64,000 nt of DNA from Planctomycetaceae bacterium (GCA_016793115.1 JAEUIN010000226.1:62001-126000); one strand, 5' to 3'; counted from the first letter of the stretch, positions 8,526 through 18,105 are shown. Notes: generated by a model from the sequence alone, not told the origin. A program made the numbers and translations.

Positions 8526-11500
8526 CTAGCCCCGCGGTGTGTAGCGCACGGCATGCACTCGAAACCGCGCTTGCGAGCCCAAAAAAAGGGAATCGGTTCG
8601 ATCGACCGCCCAAAATTTGGTGCTGAGCTTCGACGTTGGACCTTGCCACTTGATAACTTGCTCGTCGTCGACCGCGACTTGCACCCCATCGCGGCGCACC
8701 TCGACGCGAACGGTCTTAAGCCGGCCCACGGGAAGTCGCGCACCGGGCGAAAAAGTGGGATTCGAACCGGCGCGCAGATTATTGCCGTCGATGTTTTCGA
8801 TGCCCCAGCGCGGCGGATTGCTGTAGGAATCCATCATCACCGTCCCCTGTCGGTTCCCGTAAACAAAGCCGAACACCATACCGGTCCCCGCAGAATCCAC
8901 TCGTTCGACGACCAGTTCGACATCGTAATCGGCGGGCACCGGAGCGGGAGTCGGCAAATACAGCACCGGCGTATTGATGCCGTTTTCCTCCGGCGGGGTA
9001 AGCATTGTCAGGCCGTCGCGTCGCCAACTGCCGCTGCGAATGTCGCGCGGAATTGTGAGTCTTGAGATCAGCTCGAACTTCGGCGCCGGATCGCCGTTCC
9101 ACTCGATTCCACAACAGGGTAAAGCCTTCCGCAAACGCTCGACGCCCGCCGCCGTGACCGCGGTTCCCTGGAGTTGAATAACGCGCAACTGCTTAAATCC
9201 GGCCAAAGCGTCTACGTGGGTGTCGTCGAGATTCGCGTTTCTCAAATTGAGCGACGTGAGTTGCGGCAACGCATGGGCCAAAGCTTCCACTTGCCCGGAC
9301 TGAAATCGGGCGCCGTCGGCGTAGAGCGAGGTGAGTTGCGTAAGTTTCGCGAAGGCCGCGAGCTTCGCGTCGTCGACCACCAAACTCGCCCAACTGAGCT
9401 GATGCAATTGCGACGCCGAACTGAGCCGGCCCACGGCCGCGGCCGTGAGTATCCTCTCGCGGGCCGAAAGAAACGTCAAATCGGGCAGGTCGGCAAGCTG
9501 GGAGAGTTCGGCGTCGGACGGGGAATTCGCCACGTTCGACGTGAGACCGACGTAAGTGATTCGCAGCGGACCGCTCGGAAGTTGGTTGAGCTTTTCAATG
9601 AGTTTGTTATCGCTCTGTCGCACGGCGCCGCCGATTTTTAAGACCCACTCCGCGGCGCGGCGTTCGCGCGCTTCGGCGTCGTCCGTGAGCGCGGTGGCGG
9701 GCGGCGCCGCGGACTGCGCGTTCGCCGCCGGTCGCAAGAATTCGATCGCGCCGCCGTCGAGTGCGCGGGCACGAATTTTGTGAAACACGAAGTCTTGCCC
9801 GGCGGGGATCCACAGGCCTTGCCGAGCGGCATGCGAATAGCCTTCCTGCTTGGAAAAGGCGATCGCCTCACGATCGCCGAGCCAGCTCCCGAGCGACGCA
9901 CCGTTCCAAAACACTTCAACATGATCTTGGCCGCTTTGGCGAGTGATCTTCAGCGAAGCTTTCGTTCGCTTCCCGGTTTCGATACGACACTCGCCCGGTA
10001 GCTCGATTCCTTGGTGGCCGACGAGCGCTCGCCCCGGCGTGTTCGTATCAAACACGACCGGGCACGGACCGGTGGCGGCAGGCACGTCGAGATTGAAGCC
10101 TTTCGAGCCGCCGAGCCGCGTGAACTCCATTTCGAATTCCATCGCGGGTCCGCGCAGCACGAGCGGCAAGAGCAGCTTGCCGTTCAATCTGTCGCCGCGG
10201 TAGCGCAGTTCGCCGTTCTCAACCCGCCAATCGTTCGCGCCCGTGAGTTTGGGAACCGAAAACTTGTCGTTCGCCGAATCGACGAGCGGCACGACGTCGA
10301 TCCAGCCTTCTTCGTCGCGCAGTTGCCGAGTTCCTATTACGCCGAAACCCACGACGTCAGGCCTCGCCACGGCGACCCATTTCGCGCCGATGAGCTTGCC
10401 GTGGAAACCGTGGCCGGACGAATCGCGCAGCACGTCGCCGGAGCCTTCGTCGCAGTGATAGAGCGCGAGCGTATCGCCGTCGGGCTCTAGACGACTCGCA
10501 GGTTCGTAGTCTTTGTCGTAGCGAGCCGTTCGCGAAAAACGAACTTCGTCGATGCGCCCGCGGAACGGGTAGTCGATGCCGGTCCCCTCCGGGCTCGCCC
10601 CAATCAACGCCGGCTGCGACGAGGGGCGATAGGTGCCGGTGAACTCGGCGGTCGCGTCAAGCTTGCCGTCGATGAAGAGACGCAGATCGCGTCCGTCGAA
10701 CACGGCGGCGATACGCCGCAGCGAGCCGCTGGCCACGGGCCGGCTTCCCTGGGCGCGCACATAATCGTCGACTCCTCCGGCGCGACGGGCCATCAAGAGC
10801 CCAACGCCCCCCTGCCCCAGGTCGACGCCGATTCCCGCTCCTTCGCTGTTGGAAACGATCGCTCCGGTCGCGGCCTCGGGCACGATCGTCGCCTCGATGG
10901 TGAACGGAGTCGGCTCATCGTGCCGCAGCGGTAGTTCGATGCGCGATGCGCGGCCGTCGAATTCCAGTGCGAAGTCGTTTGCCGAACTCGACGCCCAAGC
11001 GGCCGAGCCGTTCGACTGGATGGGTGTGCCGTCGGAATTGAGCGCCAGCACGCGCAAATTGCGAAATTCGGCTCGTCCGCCGTAGGCCTGTAAGCCGAGA
11101 TGGCCGCGAGAGCGTTTACCCGGCGGCAGGATATCGTAGACGACTTGAACGTCGTCGATGCGAATCTCCAACCGCTCGCCGACGACGCGGGTGCGCAACT
11201 TGTGCCAAGTCCCGGCCGGGTATCGCGGGGCCGGCTGCGGCGCGTATTTGCCGAACAGCGAGCCGGTCGCGCTGTGCGCAGGAATACCGGCGAATTTCGG
11301 CGCCAAGTCGTCGAGCAACTGCACCTCATGAAAGTTTTTGCCGCTGTCGCCTCCTTCCGGCCAAGCCGCGAAAAACAGGCCGCTGTTCCCTTCGGGACCG
11401 AGTTTGTATTCGAGCGAGACGTCGACGTTTTCAAACTCGGCTTCGGTCATTAGCCAGCCGGGGACACCCAGATGCGATCCGACGAGCAGGCCGTTCTCGA

Positions 11501-13100
11501 CCGTCCAACGGGCGCCGCCGATCGAACGCCAACCGGTGAGATCGCGGCCGTTGAAGAGCGACTCGCCCACAGGTCGCGCCGCGGCCGACGGCGTGAGCGG
11601 CGCCGCGGCCGAGTTCGGCGCTCCGGCGACGACAGGCGGAGGCGAATTCGTCGCTACGGTCGCGGCTTGAGACTTGATCGCGGTCGGAACGAGCGATGCC
11701 GTTGCAGGCATGTCGGGAACCAGCGGCACCGCGGCTTCCTCCGCTTCGCCGCTTCCGCGGAGCACGAAGACCAGAGCCGCGACCAACAGTGCGCAGACAC
11801 CCACGACTGCGCCCGCAATCAGCGTCAACGAGGAATTCGGTTTCGATTTTCTCTTCGGCGTCGCCGGTCGTTCACCGGATTTCCCGGCGACACCGCTTGG
11901 CACATGCAACGTCGCCGAGCCTTTAGGATCGGTATCGACCTCGGAGCGGGGATACGCCGCCGTCGCTTCGACGTTCGCCGAGGTCGCCATTTTGGTCGAC
12001 GACTTCGGGCCGATTCCTTGAAAGAACGCGGCCAGTTCCGGACTCGTCGCCGAGCCGCCCCCGATCGACGAGCCCATGCCCGTCGACGATCCTTCGGCCA
12101 GCGGCTCTAAGGCCGCGACGACTTCGTCCATCGAGTCGTAGCGATCTTGGGGACGCTTGGCGATCATCTTGTGAAAGATTTGCTCGAGCGCCCACGGAAC
12201 GTCGTCGCGCTCTTTGACGAGCGACGGCGGCGGCGCGTCGCGGTGCGCCATCAGCCGCGCGATCATCGATTCGCCGTCGTACACTTTGCGGCCGGTAAGC
12301 AGATACCAAAGCGTGCAGCCGAGCGAGTAGATATCGGCGCGCCCGTCGACGCCTTTCGTATTGGCCGCTTGCTCGGGGCTCATGTAGTCGACCGTGCCCA
12401 TTACCTGCTCGGTCGCCGTCAGACCATCGTCGCCGTGCTCGAAGCGGGCCAGGCCCATATCGAGAATCTTGACGACGCCTTTTTTGTCGACCAGGAGATT
12501 CGCCGGTTTGATGTCGCGATGAATCACCCCTTCGGCGTGCGCGAAGGCGAGCCCGCGCGCAGCTTGCAGCACATAGTTGGCCGCCTTCGCGACCGGAATC
12601 GCGCCGCGCGACTTGACGAGCGAAGAGAGGTCGCCGCCGTCGACGAACTGCATGACGAGGTATTTCACCTTGCCGGCTTCGCCCGAGTCGTAGGCGGTGA
12701 CGATATTCACATGCTCAAGTTTGGCCGCGGCCCGCACTTCGCGCTGGAAGCGTTTCACGGCCGCTTCGTCTTTCATGGCCGCGCTCGACATCACTTTGAG
12801 CGCCACGACGCGGTCCATCCTACGGTGTCGGGCCTTATACACTTGCCCCATGCCGCCCGCGCCGATTTCGGCAAGCACGACGTAGTCGCCCATGAGTAGC
12901 GTAGCGCCGCGGCCGGCGAGGATCTGCGCCGCCTGAAAGTCGGTGAGGTGCTTTGCTTCGACGAGGAGTTGCGCGAGCGCTTCGCCGTCGCGCGGGCGAC
13001 GATCCGCGGCAAGCGAGTTCCAAAACGCCTTCACATCGTCGGCCGTCATGAGGCCCGACGCTGCGAGAGCTTTGGCGAATTGATCGACCGTCGCCGGCAT
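8526..13100 (-). CDS. Transmembrane Ser/Thr protein kinase fused to DUF1080, LamG and leucine-rich segments
   Basis: 1524 residues from the ATG at 13100, chosen for the strong GGAGGGGAA directly upstream. Residues 1-70 form a helical leader common in planctomycete kinases. The kinase domain is about 73-333: G-loop GAGGMGQV, VALK Lys102, HRDIKPAN with Asp196, DMG in place of DFG at 214-216, and SPEQ. One membrane helix lies at about 425-447. The outer part has a DUF1080 domain (about 512-680, LFNGRDLTGW), a LamG-like domain (about 708-880), another concanavalin-like segment (about 943-1113), leucine-rich repeats (about 1187-1340) and a C-terminal concanavalin-like segment. Residues for catalysis are present. 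The outer domains suggest sugar or glycan sensing. It heads the possible kinase-hydrolase-sulfatase unit. Confidence 0.88.
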   Translation of the reverse strand: MPATVDQFAKALAASGLMTADDVKAFWNSLAADRRPRDGEALAQLLVEAKHLTDFQAAQILAGRGATLLMGDYVVLAEIGAGGMGQVYKARHRRMDRVVALKVMSSAAMKDEAAVKRFQREVRAAAKLEHVNIVTAYDSGEAGKVKYLVMQFVDGGDLSSLVKSRGAIPVAKAANYVLQAARGLAFAHAEGVIHRDIKPANLLVDKKGVVKILDMGLARFEHGDDGLTATEQVMGTVDYMSPEQAANTKGVDGRADIYSLGCTLWYLLTGRKVYDGESMIARLMAHRDAPPPSLVKERDDVPWALEQIFHKMIAKRPQDRYDSMDEVVAALEPLAEGSSTGMGSSIGGGSATSPELAAFFQGIGPKSSTKMATSANVEATAAYPRSEVDTDPKGSATLHVPSGVAGKSGERPATPKRKSKPNSSLTLIAGAVVGVCALLVAALVFVLRGSGEAEEAAVPLVPDMPATASLVPTAIKSQAATVATNSPPPVVAGAPNSAAAPLTPSAAARPVGESLFNGRDLTGWRSIGGARWTVENGLLVGSHLGVPGWLMTEAEFENVDVSLEYKLGPEGNSGLFFAAWPEGGDSGKNFHEVQLLDDLAPKFAGIPAHSATGSLFGKYAPQPAPRYPAGTWHKLRTRVVGERLEIRIDDVQVVYDILPPGKRSRGHLGLQAYGGRAEFRNLRVLALNSDGTPIQSNGSAAWASSSANDFALEFDGRASRIELPLRHDEPTPFTIEATIVPEAATGAIVSNSEGAGIGVDLGQGGVGLLMARRAGGVDDYVRAQGSRPVASGSLRRIAAVFDGRDLRLFIDGKLDATAEFTGTYRPSSQPALIGASPEGTGIDYPFRGRIDEVRFSRTARYDKDYEPASRLEPDGDTLALYHCDEGSGDVLRDSSGHGFHGKLIGAKWVAVARPDVVGFGVIGTRQLRDEEGWIDVVPLVDSANDKFSVPKLTGANDWRVENGELRYRGDRLNGKLLLPLVLRGPAMEFEMEFTRLGGSKGFNLDVPAATGPCPVVFDTNTPGRALVGHQGIELPGECRIETGKRTKASLKITRQSGQDHVEVFWNGASLGSWLGDREAIAFSKQEGYSHAARQGLWIPAGQDFVFHKIRARALDGGAIEFLRPAANAQSAAPPATALTDDAEARERRAAEWVLKIGGAVRQSDNKLIEKLNQLPSGPLRITYVGLTSNVANSPSDAELSQLADLPDLTFLSARERILTAAAVGRLSSASQLHQLSWASLVVDDAKLAAFAKLTQLTSLYADGARFQSGQVEALAHALPQLTSLNLRNANLDDTHVDALAGFKQLRVIQLQGTAVTAAGVERLRKALPCCGIEWNGDPAPKFELISRLTIPRDIRSGSWRRDGLTMLTPPEENGINTPVLYLPTPAPVPADYDVELVVERVDSAGTGMVFGFVYGNRQGTVMMDSYSNPPRWGIENIDGNNLRAGSNPTFSPGARLPVGRLKTVRVEVRRDGVQVAVDDEQVIKWQGPTSKLSTKFWAVDRTDSLFLGSQARFRVHAVRYTPRG

Positions 13101-13658
13101 TTCCCCCTCCGAATGAGCGATACGCCATCGTACCGACCCCGAAGGTGGATTGCGACACTCGGCAACTTCAACCTGGCGCATGGGCCGCGCTCAATAAGTC
13201 GGCCGGCACGTATGAGCGAGGCCGCTGATTCGCCACCCGCCGACCAACCGCTAAGACAACGTCGACGCCCCTCCGCGTCAAATGGGGCCGACGACCGACC
13301 GTCGCACTGTCGCCGTCGTTCACGCGGCGTTCGATTTTCGGCGGCGCATTCCTGTGGTGCCCGCTGTCCGCACTTCCGGACGGTACCGCCCCACACTGCT
13401 CCCATCGCCGGTGGCGAAAACGGTTGGTCGCCTAAGAAGGGACACCTCGATTTCCGCTACATGGTTCGGCTTTCAACGACTACGCGACACCGGTCGCTGA
13501 ACCGACAATAACATGTCGCCGTAATCTGCTGCGGCTTGAAATAAGGCGGCACAGCCGGAGGGAGGTGGCGTTGAACTAGCTCATCCGATCTGCGATACTG
13601 ACTGACTTGACGTCGCTCGAGCCGCGGCCAAAAAGCCGCTCCGCTCCAGCGCCGCATT
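13101..13658. other. Intergenic region, 558 bp, no gene recognised
   Basis: This lies between the kinase start and tRNA-Pro. It should hold the kinase promoter on the reverse strand. The open frames here have no recognisable protein features. I see no repeat, hairpin or RNA gene that I can support. Confidence 0.5.
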
Positions 13659-13733
13659 CGGGGCGTGGCGCAGACTGGCTAGCGCGCTTGCATGGGGTGC
13701 AAGAGGTCGCAGGTTCAAATCCTGTCGCCCCGA
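13659..13733 (+). tRNA. tRNA-Pro, anticodon GGG
   Basis: A complete cloverleaf is readable: acceptor CGGGGCG (13659-13665) with CGCCCCG (13726-13732), D-stem GCGC/GCGC, anticodon stem CTTGC/GCAAG around the loop ATGGGGT with GGG at 13694-13696, variable AGGTC, T-stem GCAGG/CCTGT with loop TTCAAAT, and discriminator A13733. CCA is not encoded. The C1-G72 pair and sequence are typical of tRNA-Pro. The decayed serine recombinase on the other strand ends inside its T-loop, so its 3' end was probably an integration site. Confidence 0.95.
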
Positions 13734-15240
13734 CTATCTTTCTTTTGAAGCCCTTCGACGACAACGTCGAAGGGCTTTCTCATTTGTGGGACTAGAGTTA
13801 CGCCGTCGAGCGTCCAGTTCAAACAGACGATTTCGAGGATTCGACGCTTTGCAGCCACATCTGCCGCAAACCATTTGGCCTGTAGGTCTTGCGAAAGTTC
13901 AAATGCACAGATTGCTAAATCAATGGTTTCGTGGCGTGAGCGGCTCGCTGCCTCCATCCGGAGTCGAACATCAGCCTCTTCGTCCCGAAGTTCAGTTGCC
14001 TTGGCGACGTAAGTATCTGAGTTGATCTCTTCCAGAAGCCGCAGGTTGAGAAGCTGGGTCTGCTGCTGAACGATCTCCGAGTGCCGCTTCTTGAGGTCGG
14101 CGTCAGTCTTCGTTCTTCGTTTCGGTTCCCAAGTCCCAGTTGGTTGCCCGGCGAAGCTGCTCTCGGAACGTGTTTCGGAACTCCTCGTCTTCGACCCGCA
14201 TCCTGTCGAAGAGGGCAAGAATTTGTTCGTCGATCTCGGCCTCGGTCATCCGAATGCGAGGATGGTCTTCGTCGTTGTACCGAGCGCATCGGTAGTAGAC
14301 GTACTGCTTGTCGCCTCCGGTCTTCTTGTTTTTCTTCGTCTTAGTTTCGCCGGTGATCGGACTGCCGCAGTGGCCGCAATGGATGAGTTCACCGGCATAC
14401 CGCATCTGATGCGAGCGGTAGACGAATTGGCCGAGTAGGACTTGAACTCGGTCCCAGGTGGCACGATCCACCAAGGGCTCGTGTGTGCCGGGATGCCACT
14501 GGGGCCCTTGTGTTTGACCTCGCCGATGTAAGAGCGGTCAGTGAGGATGGCGTAGAGCCTGCTGGAGTAAAACTCGGACATCGACTCGCAGTACGTCACC
14601 CCCTCTTCGGCCAGGGCTTTTGCGAGCGAGTCAATGGTATGACCGTGATAGGCGTACAGGTCGTAGATGCGACGGACTTTGGCGGCATTGTCAGGATGAA
14701 CCTCAATCAATGACCGTCCATCGATCCTCGTATTGATGTACCCAAACGGTGGCTTGCTCACGAAAAGGCCATTCTTTACACGACGGGCAAGACCTTCTCG
14801 AACATCGAGTGATTGTTGTTCTGTATAAAAGCTAGCCATACTCGCCAGCATCCTCCGCTGCATCCGGCCAGCAGGCGTGTTTTCGGTCGGCTGTGAAACC
14901 GAGATAAACCGAAGGCCATGTTCGGATTCGAGCCGGTCCAACTCGACGTAATCAAAGAGATTCCGGCTCGCCCGATCAACTTTATAGAAGAGAAGACCGT
15001 CGAGCCGGTGAGCGTTGGCCTTGGCGAAGACGAGCAGTTCTTTGAACTCTTACGCTCATCTTTCTTCGAGGCCGTCTCGGCGATTCGGAAGAGCCGAATG
15101 ATCTCGCCATCGTTGCGTTCGGCGTACTGGCGCAGGGCGTCTTCTTGGATGTCGAGCGAGAATCCTTCCCGCTCCTGTTCCCGACTGCTGACCCGTGCCA
15201 GGGCAACAAATCGCTTGAGCTTCCCGGTCATGTGATCCAC
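13715..15240 (-). pseudogene. Large serine recombinase, broken by about three frameshifts
   Basis: The reverse strand carries a nearly full-length large serine recombinase in successive frames. The N-terminal resolvase part contains the catalytic-serine motif ARVSSREQ near 15200. The recombinase domain follows (QPTENTPAGRMQRRML; VRRIYDLYAYHG), then a zinc-ribbon (CGHCGSPITGE) and the C-terminal coiled part ending MRKPFDVVVEGL...SRGDRI. Frame changes occur near 15049 (KDERK then FKELLVFAKAN), near 14505 (EVKHKG then QWHPGTHEP) and near 14110 (after NWDLGTET). With three breaks it should not make an active enzyme unless these are sequencing errors. The stop codon at 13715-13717 lies in the T-loop of tRNA-Pro, implying integration at that tRNA. 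Confidence 0.88.
13749..13776. terminator. Hairpin just downstream of tRNA-Pro, also coding for the recombinase C-terminus
   Basis: A perfect 12-bp stem, AGCCCTTCGACG and CGTCGAAGGGCT, surrounds the loop ACAA and is followed by TTTCTC on the forward strand. Position and stem strength fit a terminator for the tRNA gene, although the T run is short. On the reverse strand the same bases encode KPFDVVVEGL near the end of the recombinase. Confidence 0.65.
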
Positions 15241-15313
15241 ACCTCATCCTTGCCGACGACACGTCTGAGAGTATCGATTCTTGCAGGATAATCGGTTAGA
15301 TCAATGCCGCACA

Positions 15314-15680
15314 TCAGCCAGCGAGCAAGAGTTCAAACGGTGTCCTGCTGTCTGGTCGCAGTTCATCTTTGAACAATCTCAACCGGCCGAAGAGCGTCTC
15401 CAAAACTCGCCGTTTGAAGCGATAATCTGCCATCGGCCATCTGCATCGAATCAATCTGAAAAGTGATCCCGCTTGACTTATCCGTTTCTCAATTGACACA
15501 TCTAACTGCGGCGATTCTGCAAGCTGCTTGCGAAGGACGACTGTTCGCTCCTTAAGCTCCCTGCACTTTGCATCGTATCGAAATTGATCGACCTTTCCGG
15601 CGAGGCGCAGGTTAAGCAACTCGTCCTGTAGCCCATCTATCAGTGACAGATGCCGCCTAGTCTCCGCTATGTATGGTCAT
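15314..15680 (-). pseudogene. C-terminal remnant of a second large serine recombinase
   Basis: The reverse strand reads about 120 codons beginning near IAETRRHLSLIDGLQDELLN and ending FELLLAG. The order of features matches the C-terminal third of the neighbouring recombinase: a coiled LLNLRL segment, an RYDAKCREL helix, then a YRFKRRVLETLF segment where the neighbour has AAKRRILEIVCLN. A stop lies in frame just upstream, and no resolvase or zinc-ribbon part is present, so this is a leftover fragment. It has the same orientation as its neighbour, suggesting that two related elements inserted in succession or that a tandem duplicate decayed. Confidence 0.6.
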
Positions 15681-15721
15681 GTTCCACTACCGCGCCACAC
15701 TTAATTGGTTTTGAGCTTTGA

Positions 15722-16072
15722 GCGACCGACGCTTACCGCCGAGCGATTGCGCGAGGCTACGAGCTTGCGTTCGGAATGTCCGGCGACCTCAATCCGCACC
15801 AGCGGCGAGAGTGGCGAGAACGACACGTCTGGTCCCCTAATCAATTGCGTCACACTGCGGCGAATCTACGCCGCAGATTAAACGAGTGGGGCTTTAGGCA
15901 GTTCGACGAATGGATTTCCATCCCGGCCGACGGCACTTTCCCGAACTACCTTCCGACCGAACCTGAGCGTTGGAAATTGGAACGGCGCCGTTTGAAGTAT
16001 TACGACGCTCACGGTAAGTTCCCGCCGCGGCAAGAAACTGAGTTCGCATTATCCACGGCGAAGGCCGAATAG
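15722..16072 (+). pseudogene. Tyrosine recombinase C-terminal fragment joined to an unrecognised tail
   Basis: The forward frame reads DAYRRAIARGYELAFG, then a stretch ending VWSPNQLRHTAAN. This is the typical W-x-P-N-Q-L-R-H-T block of planctomycete phage-type integrases and includes the catalytic Arg and His of the R-H-x-x-R box. After LRRR the sequence departs from the integrase pattern: no second Arg/His or catalytic Tyr region follows. Instead about 65 residues (WISIPADGTFPNYLPTEP and onward) continue to a stop and resemble nothing I know. The ATG at 15776 would give a 98-residue protein. The join suggests a rearranged remnant rather than a working gene. Confidence 0.55.
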
Positions 16073-16160
16073 TGCGAGGGCGGCGGGCGGGTTTAAGGTC
16101 CTATTCAGCCGCTGACGCCAAGGTCGGCAAGTCGGCCGCCAATAGGACTACCTTGCGTCA

Positions 16161-16262
16161 GCGCCCGAAGCCAAGCCTAAAGAGATCATCGCAGCACTAG
16201 TTGAAAAGAGCATCGTCGTCTCGCCCGATATGGTCTCGATCGTGAAGGCGAAGACCAAGATC
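16161..16262 (+). pseudogene. Short HTH-like remnant
   Basis: The forward frame reads APEAKPKEIIAALVEKSIVV, then SPDMVSIVKAKTKIKSAQG. This resembles the repeated helix-turn-helix-like module of small planctomycete proteins in which a residue run A-L-x-x-K-G-I-x-V-S-P-x-x-V is followed by a Lys-rich end. No start codon or full domain accompanies it. I take it as debris of the same rearranged region; the match is from memory of the family pattern and is weak. Confidence 0.3.
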
Positions 16263-16350
16263 AAGTCGGCTCAGGGCGTCCCGGCGGGCGTCGAGCTGCG
16301 TTGCCATCCATCGCCGACCGACGCGCCCGAGAGCCGTCGCTCGGCGACGG

Positions 16351-18105
16351 CTAGGCTCGAGCGATGCGTTTGACCGCGTCGATCAATCGATCGACCTCGT
16401 CGCGCGTGTTGTAGATCGAGAACGACGGCCGTACGGTCGACTCGACGCCCATGCGCCGCAGCGACGGTTGCGCGCAATGATGGCCGGCGCGGACGGCGAT
16501 TCCTTCCTGATCGAGGGCTTTGCCGACTTCCTCCGTCGGCCGGTCACGAAGCACAAACGAGACGACGCTCACCTTGTCACGAGCGGTGCCGATCAGTCGC
16601 AGGCCCTTGATGCGCGAGAGTCCCTCCGTCGCGTACTGCGTCAGATCGTGCTCGTGACGTCCGATCGCAGGCAGGCCAAGTTGCGAAACGTAGTCGAGTG
16701 CCGCGCCCAGCCCCACGGCGTCGGCGATATTCGGGGTGCCGGCTTCAAACTTGGCCGGCGGTTCGGCGTACGACGTCTCCTCGAACGTGACGTTGCGGAT
16801 CATGTTGCCGCCCCCTTGCCAGGGCGGCATGATTTCTTGAACCTCTTCCTTCACGAACACCGCGCCGATACCGGTCGGACCGAAGATTTTGTGCCCGGAG
16901 AAGACGAAAAAATCCGCTCCGAGCGATTGGATGTCGACCGCGACATGCGACACCGATTGCGCGCCGTCGAGCAACACGCGGGCGTTGCAGCGCTTGGCCA
17001 TCGCCGTCATTTCGGCCACCGGCAGCAAAGTGCCGAGACTGTTCGAAGCGTGCGTCAGCGATACGAATTTCGTTCGCGGGCCGAGCAGCCGTTGATATTC
17101 TTCGAGCATGATCTCGCCGCGATCCGTCACCGGAATCACGCGAATTACGGCCCCGGTCTCGCGAGCGACCATTTGCCACGGCACGATGTTGGCGTGGTGC
17201 TCAAGGGTCGACAGCACGATCTCGTCGCCCGGCTGAAAGAATTTCCGCCCGTACGTTTTGGCGACCAAATTGATGCCTTCGGTCGTCCCCCGCACGAAGA
17301 CGATTTCCTTGACGCTCGACGCCCCTAAGAACGATTGCACCTTGCGGCGGGCCTGCTCGTAGGCGTCGGTCGAGCGCGCGGCTAAGGTGTGCGCGCCGCG
17401 GTGAATATTTGAATTATCGTTTTCGTAAAAGCGGGAAATCGAGTCGATCACGCTCTGCGGCTTCTGCGTCGTCGCGGCGTTGTCGAACCACGCCAGCGGC
17501 TTGCCGTGCACTTGTTGGCGGAGCACCGGGAAGTCGCGACGAATCGCGTTGAGGTCGAATGGGCGAGCCCGCTCCGAAGGCAGCGTGGCGGGCGCGAAAA
17601 TGCGCTGCAAGACGTCGGCGTTCGGATCGCCGTGCGGCGCACCGACGCTCGGTCCGGTATGATTCGACCGGATGCGACGGACAAAGTCGGCCAGCCCGGC
17701 ATATTGATCGTGGCGACTCGGAGCGACAACCGCCGGCCAACCGCGGACCTGCGGTTGCGATCCAAAGCCGGGCATGGCGGGCACGGTCGGCGTTTCCGAA
17801 CCCCGGTGCAACGGGCCGGGTACCCCGGAGTGAAGATCCGTCGGACCATGAGTCGTGGCATGATTCAAACCGGGCGACGAAACGACGTTTTCCGAACCGG
17901 GTGCCGCCTCAGGGCCGTATCGCCCGTCCGTGGCGGCGGCGGGCGACGCCGGCCTATGCTCCGCGAGCGGCGCGACATGCCGACCGGCTTCCTGCGGCAC
18001 ATGGGCAGCGTCCAGCTCACTCTTCGGAGCGGCGGAGGCGCCGGGGATTTCGTGGAAGAGCCGCGTTGCGATCTCGGCAATCAGGCTCGGGGAGATTTCA
18101 TTCAT
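16351..18105 (-). CDS. Encapsulin-associated cysteine desulfurase (SufS-like) with long N-terminal cargo extension
   Basis: 584 residues from the ATG at 18105 (GGGAAAG about 8 bases upstream). Residues 183-584 are a class V aminotransferase of the SufS/CsdA type: it removes sulfur from L-cysteine using PLP. FDNAATTQKP, HRGAHTLAARST, LEHHANIVPW, DGAQS and SGHK with PLP-binding Lys406 are present, and RAGHHCAQP supplies the persulfide Cys544. Residues 1-182 are rich in Pro, Ala, Gly, His and Ser, and are absent from housekeeping SufS. This is the kind of unstructured extension that targets cysteine desulfurase into Family 2 encapsulins. Short hydrophobic patches lie at about 1-20, 133-146 and 162-175. 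The gene is 78 bp downstream of two shell genes, so it is almost certainly the cargo. Confidence 0.93.
   Translation of the reverse strand: MNEISPSLIAEIATRLFHEIPGASAAPKSELDAAHVPQEAGRHVAPLAEHRPASPAAATDGRYGPEAAPGSENVVSSPGLNHATTHGPTDLHSGVPGPLHRGSETPTVPAMPGFGSQPQVRGWPAVVAPSRHDQYAGLADFVRRIRSNHTGPSVGAPHGDPNADVLQRIFAPATLPSERARPFDLNAIRRDFPVLRQQVHGKPLAWFDNAATTQKPQSVIDSISRFYENDNSNIHRGAHTLAARSTDAYEQARRKVQSFLGASSVKEIVFVRGTTEGINLVAKTYGRKFFQPGDEIVLSTLEHHANIVPWQMVARETGAVIRVIPVTDRGEIMLEEYQRLLGPRTKFVSLTHASNSLGTLLPVAEMTAMAKRCNARVLLDGAQSVSHVAVDIQSLGADFFVFSGHKIFGPTGIGAVFVKEEVQEIMPPWQGGGNMIRNVTFEETSYAEPPAKFEAGTPNIADAVGLGAALDYVSQLGLPAIGRHEHDLTQYATEGLSRIKGLRLIGTARDKVSVVSFVLRDRPTEEVGKALDQEGIAVRAGHHCAQPSLRRMGVESTVRPSFSIYNTRDEVDRLIDAVKRIARA

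Noticed and set aside
13576..13764. Reverse frame reading VGATGFEPATSCTP
   Set aside because: This peptide is the familiar antisense translation of a tRNA gene and overlaps tRNA-Pro; not a protein.
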